Source: CAXMQS01 sp964195995 (GTDB lineage: Bacteria > Actinomycetota > Acidimicrobiia > Spongiisociales > JAOTWH01). From it: a stretch of 8,053 nt of DNA. Position numbers and translations under genes: made by a program. The notes beneath the pieces were generated by a model. It worked only from the letters and a program-made list of their open reading frames with translations. It did no database searches and was not told the origin of the DNA. Where the stretch lies: assembly GCA_964195995.1 (NCBI GenBank), contig CAXMQS010000013.1:1-8053 (forward strand). Reading direction: 5' to 3'. This document shows positions 6,114 through 8,053 of the stretch, piece by piece; the stretch's first letter is position 1; every line of letters begins with the position of its first letter.

Positions 6114-7328
6114 ATGTCCACTACTCGTCGGCTGCTGGCGCTCGTGCTGACCGTCAGCTCGCTACTGGTGCTACCCGCAGTCTCGGCCTCGGCCTCGGCC
6201 TCAACGGCGGGAGTCGGCGTTGTCGATGCGGCAACCGGGATCTGGTACCTACGAGACCCGGGCACCGCCGACACCACATCCTTCTATTTCGGCGATCCTG
6301 GAGACGAGCCTTTTATGGGCGACTGGGATTGCGATGGAATCGATACGCCTGGGCTGTATCGGCGATCCGACGGCTACGCCTACTTGCGCAACTCCAACTC
6401 GCAGGGCATCGCCGACGTCGCCTTCTACTTCGGCAATCCCGGGGATATTCCGCTGGCGGGGGACTTCGATGGGGACGGTTGTGACTCGGTGTCTCTCTAT
6501 CGGCCCTCCGAGGGAAGCTTCTACATCATCGACCTACTCGGCGACGGGGACGATGGCCTCGGAACGGCGTCTCTGTCATTCAGATTCGGAGACCTCGGTG
6601 ACCAGCCCATCGCAGGTGACTTCGACGGGGACGGCATCGACACAGTTGGCGTTGCTCGCGACGGCGTCGCTTACGTCCGCTCCGACCCGGGCCTCAGCTC
6701 GACCGTGGTTTCTGTCGCCTTCGGAGCGGAAGGGGACACTGCAATCACAGGTTCCTGGACCGGTGATGTCGACCTGTTGGCTGCCCGGCAGCCGGCGGCC
6801 GGCGGCTTCAGCCTTCTCGGAGTGGATGGCGTCGTCGCCGCCAGCTTCCCATACGGGCACGATGCCCACAGGCCGATAGCAGGGGTCTTCGGCGTCCTTC
6901 CCGGCGGCGATGCGCCACCGCCCGACCTGCCCCCTTATCCCGATGTCGGGTCGGGCAAACGCATCATCTATTCAGATTCCGCGCAACGAGTGTGGCTGGT
7001 CGAAGCCGACGGCACGCTGGCCAAGACCCATCTGGTTTCGGGCAAGGATGGCATCCCGGCTCACGGCACCTACGCGGTGTATTCCAAGTCGCTCAACGCC
7101 TTCTCGTATAACGGCATCACGATGACGCACATGGTGCGCTTTGCCCACGGCGCCAGGCTGCCGTACGGGTTCCATTCGATCCCGATCTACCCCAATGGCC
7201 AGCCGATGCAGACAGAGGCCGAACTCGGCTATTACCGCAGCGGTGGCTGCGTCCGCCAGCTCTACTCGGACGCGGTGTTCCTCTACGACTGGGCACCCAT
7301 CGGGACCACCGTCCACGTCATCCCGTAG
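6114..7328 (+). CDS. secreted L,D-transpeptidase (YkuD) with an N-terminal FG-GAP/VCBS-like repeat domain
   Basis: This 404-residue exported protein would act on peptidoglycan outside the membrane. A signal peptide (about 1-29: RRLLALVLTVSSLLVLPAVSA, cleavage at an AxA motif near 27-29) precedes a repeat region at about 33-262 and a YkuD domain at about 283-403. The catalytic signature is SGGCVR (376-381), with C379 as nucleophile and H353 (GFHSIP) as the upstream histidine; it varies from the textbook SHGC but resembles many actinobacterial members. The repeats share 'FG.PGD.P..GDWDGDG.DT..LYR': units at 58-104, 105-156 and 157-201 carry Asp-rich, probably calcium-binding loops (D70/D72/D74/D77; D117/D119/D121/D124; D169/D171/D173/D176). 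Units at 202-245 and 246-262 are degenerate. A Pro-rich linker (264-275) joins the halves. The frame also permits a GTG at 6087, but ATG 6114 gives a proper signal peptide. The likely reaction is 3-3 crosslinking or attachment of partners to peptidoglycan. The role of the repeat domain is unknown. Confidence 0.9.
   Translation: MSTTRRLLALVLTVSSLLVLPAVSASASASTAGVGVVDAATGIWYLRDPGTADTTSFYFGDPGDEPFMGDWDCDGIDTPGLYRRSDGYAYLRNSNSQGIADVAFYFGNPGDIPLAGDFDGDGCDSVSLYRPSEGSFYIIDLLGDGDDGLGTASLSFRFGDLGDQPIAGDFDGDGIDTVGVARDGVAYVRSDPGLSSTVVSVAFGAEGDTAITGSWTGDVDLLAARQPAAGGFSLLGVDGVVAASFPYGHDAHRPIAGVFGVLPGGDAPPPDLPPYPDVGSGKRIIYSDSAQRVWLVEADGTLAKTHLVSGKDGIPAHGTYAVYSKSLNAFSYNGITMTHMVRFAHGARLPYGFHSIPIYPNGQPMQTEAELGYYRSGGCVRQLYSDAVFLYDWAPIGTTVHVIP
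6182..6202 (+). repeat. hexanucleotide tandem repeat CTCGGC in the signal-peptide cleavage region
   Basis: Three exact copies of CTCGGC plus half a copy encode the Ser-Ala alternation (SASASAS) around the predicted signal peptidase site. Copy-number change would add or remove Ser-Ala pairs without shifting the frame. Confidence 0.8.
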
Positions 7329-7375
7329 GGCTTTGCTGGCTGCCTAATCGACTGTGTGTCGAGCTGCCGGCGGGC

Positions 7376-7381
7376 GACAAT
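7376..7381 (+). promoter_or_regulatory. possible -10 element (GACAAT) for the lipoprotein gene
   Basis: GACAAT lies 6 bases before ATG 7388, the spacing for a leaderless transcript, and no ribosome binding site precedes that ATG. The first base departs from the TANNNT pattern and no -35 is evident. The gene could equally be read through from the transpeptidase, whose stop is 59 bases upstream; I see no clear terminator in 7329-7387. Confidence 0.2.
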
Positions 7382-7387
7382 GCCCGC

Positions 7388-7936
7388 ATGAGGCGCATCG
7401 CTCTTTCTATCGCTGCCCTCGCCGTGGTGTCTGCCGCCTGCGGCGACACCGGCTCCGTCGTCGTGGATGCGACCCTGCCTGCCGACGCCGCGCCGGCGGC
7501 CACCGCCGCACCGGTGACAACGACTCCACCTACAACGACTCCACCGACGACCATCGCCGCGACTACAGCTCCTCCAGCAGGCATCGTTCCTGGAGAAGAT
7601 GCTGAAGTGGACGAGATCGTCACCGCCTACCAAGTGGCTTTCGACAGTTCGTCCTCTTACGACGACAAAGCGCAGTACATCGACGACCCGACAGGCCTCG
7701 AGAGCACGGTGGAGCGCTACCTGGCGACCGGAGTCGACTTCGGTGGCATCGAGGTGCTGGCCACCTCGGTGGAGATCAGCGGGGACGAGGCGACCGTCGG
7801 TTACGACCTGCTGTTCGGCGGCAACCCGACTTATCCCAACCTCGAGGGCGCCGCCGTCAAGACAGCCGACGGCTGGAAGGTTCCAAGGGTCGTCTTCTGT
7901 GGGCTGATGGCAAGCGCCCGGGTGCCCTGCTCCTGA
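7388..7936 (+). CDS. lipoprotein with a Pro/Thr linker and an NTF2-like (MTB12-type) domain
   Basis: This 182-residue protein has a lipoprotein signal peptide (MRRIALSIAALAVVSAAC). C18 is the probable lipidated residue, although the position three before it is Ser rather than the usual Leu. An Ala/Thr/Pro-rich spacer (about 28-66, including TTTPPTTTPPTT) probably spans the envelope. The C-terminal domain (about 73-182) has an opening helix (VDEIVTAYQVAF), then SSYDDKAQYIDDP, and a pattern of strands ending in ADGWKVPRVVFCGLM. This order resembles the NTF2-like fold of the mycobacterial MTB12 secreted antigen family, a remote similarity judged by eye. C171 and C181 could form a disulfide. No enzymatic residue is apparent. 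The start is ATG 7388; a nearby ATG at 7380 hits a stop after three codons. The next lipoprotein gene begins 5 bases after this stop. Confidence 0.8.
   Translation: MRRIALSIAALAVVSAACGDTGSVVVDATLPADAAPAATAAPVTTTPPTTTPPTTIAATTAPPAGIVPGEDAEVDEIVTAYQVAFDSSSSYDDKAQYIDDPTGLESTVERYLATGVDFGGIEVLATSVEISGDEATVGYDLLFGGNPTYPNLEGAAVKTADGWKVPRVVFCGLMASARVPCS
7517..7546 (+). repeat. 15-base tandem duplication in the Thr/Pro linker
   Basis: ACAACGACTCCACC plus T or G occurs twice in direct succession and encodes two copies of a TTTPP pentapeptide. It lies in a low-complexity linker and differs by a single base at the end, so it is probably a recent slippage or duplication event with no effect on frame. Confidence 0.85.
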
Positions 7937-7941
7937 CCCCA

Positions 7942-8053
7942 ATGCGCCTCGCAACCCCTGCCGTCGCGGTGTTGCTCGTGCTTACCGCTTGCGGGTCCAG
8001 CTCGTCGGAGACGGCTGACGGAACACCGGCGACTTGGATCGACGGTGTGGAGG
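7942..8053 (+). CDS. lipoprotein, N-terminus only (runs off the window)
   Basis: An ATG at 7942, 5 bases after the preceding stop, opens a frame that stays open to the window edge (37 codons visible). The protein starts MRLATPAVAVLLVLTAC, a short lipoprotein signal peptide with a textbook lipobox LTAC and C17 as the lipidated residue. A Ser/Glu/Thr tether (GSSSSETADG) follows, then TPATWIDGVE. The tail could be the first strand of a SurA/parvulin-type chaperone, which often opens with 'A.V.G..I', but ten residues are far too few to claim it. The tight spacing argues for co-transcription with the upstream lipoprotein. No ribosome binding site is evident, which would fit translational coupling. 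Confidence 0.75.
   Translation, partial: MRLATPAVAVLLVLTACGSSSSETADGTPATWIDGVE

Noticed and set aside
7283..7954. A 223-codon minus-strand open frame across the lipoprotein gene
   Set aside because: It is low-complexity Gly/Arg/Val sequence mirroring the Thr/Pro linker, while the plus frame has a signal peptide, lipobox and a folded domain.

Overview
The window is GC-rich (roughly 60% or slightly more by eye), densely coded, and reads as chromosomal DNA of an actinobacterium. The protein repertoire suggests this: a mycobacterial-style large cyclase/ATPase regulator, an LtrA membrane protein, an L,D-transpeptidase, and small lipoproteins with Pro/Thr linkers. The 'GDFDGDG..D' repeat protein next to a YkuD domain is a style I associate with Acidimicrobiia (Ilumatobacter-like and environmental relatives). 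That class-level placement is inference. I see no mobile element, CRISPR array, tRNA or rRNA.

Left part, minus strand (1-3527). A leftward block reads MBL-fold metallohydrolase (3527 to 2724), then a relic of a patatin/NTE-type phospholipase (about 2725 to 2429), then a large class III nucleotide cyclase fused to a STAND/AAA ATPase (2369 to beyond base 1; 789 residues visible). The cyclase has the soluble adenylyl cyclase (ADCY10-like) layout. Its two unequal cyclase domains supply complementary halves of one active site, and every catalytic position I can align is intact. The MBL protein is a candidate hydrolase. The relic is the C-terminus of a family whose members are often regulated by cyclic nucleotides. 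Together they look like a partly eroded cyclic-nucleotide signalling neighbourhood.

Middle, plus strand (3594-5257). An LtrA-family multi-pass membrane protein is followed 11 bases later by a GNAT N-acetyltransferase, probably in one transcript. The LtrA gene is divergent from the MBL gene across 66 bases.

Right part. A two-pass membrane protein of unknown function (5994 to 5254, minus) converges on the acetyltransferase so closely that both stop codons share the tetranucleotide CTAG. Across a 119-base gap it is divergent from a secreted L,D-transpeptidase (6114-7328, plus). The N-terminal part of that enzyme is a repeat domain that looks like a closed five-bladed propeller. Two lipoprotein genes follow on the plus strand: an MTB12/NTF2-like one (7388-7936) and one that runs off the window (from 7942). 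The right part as a whole concerns the cell envelope.
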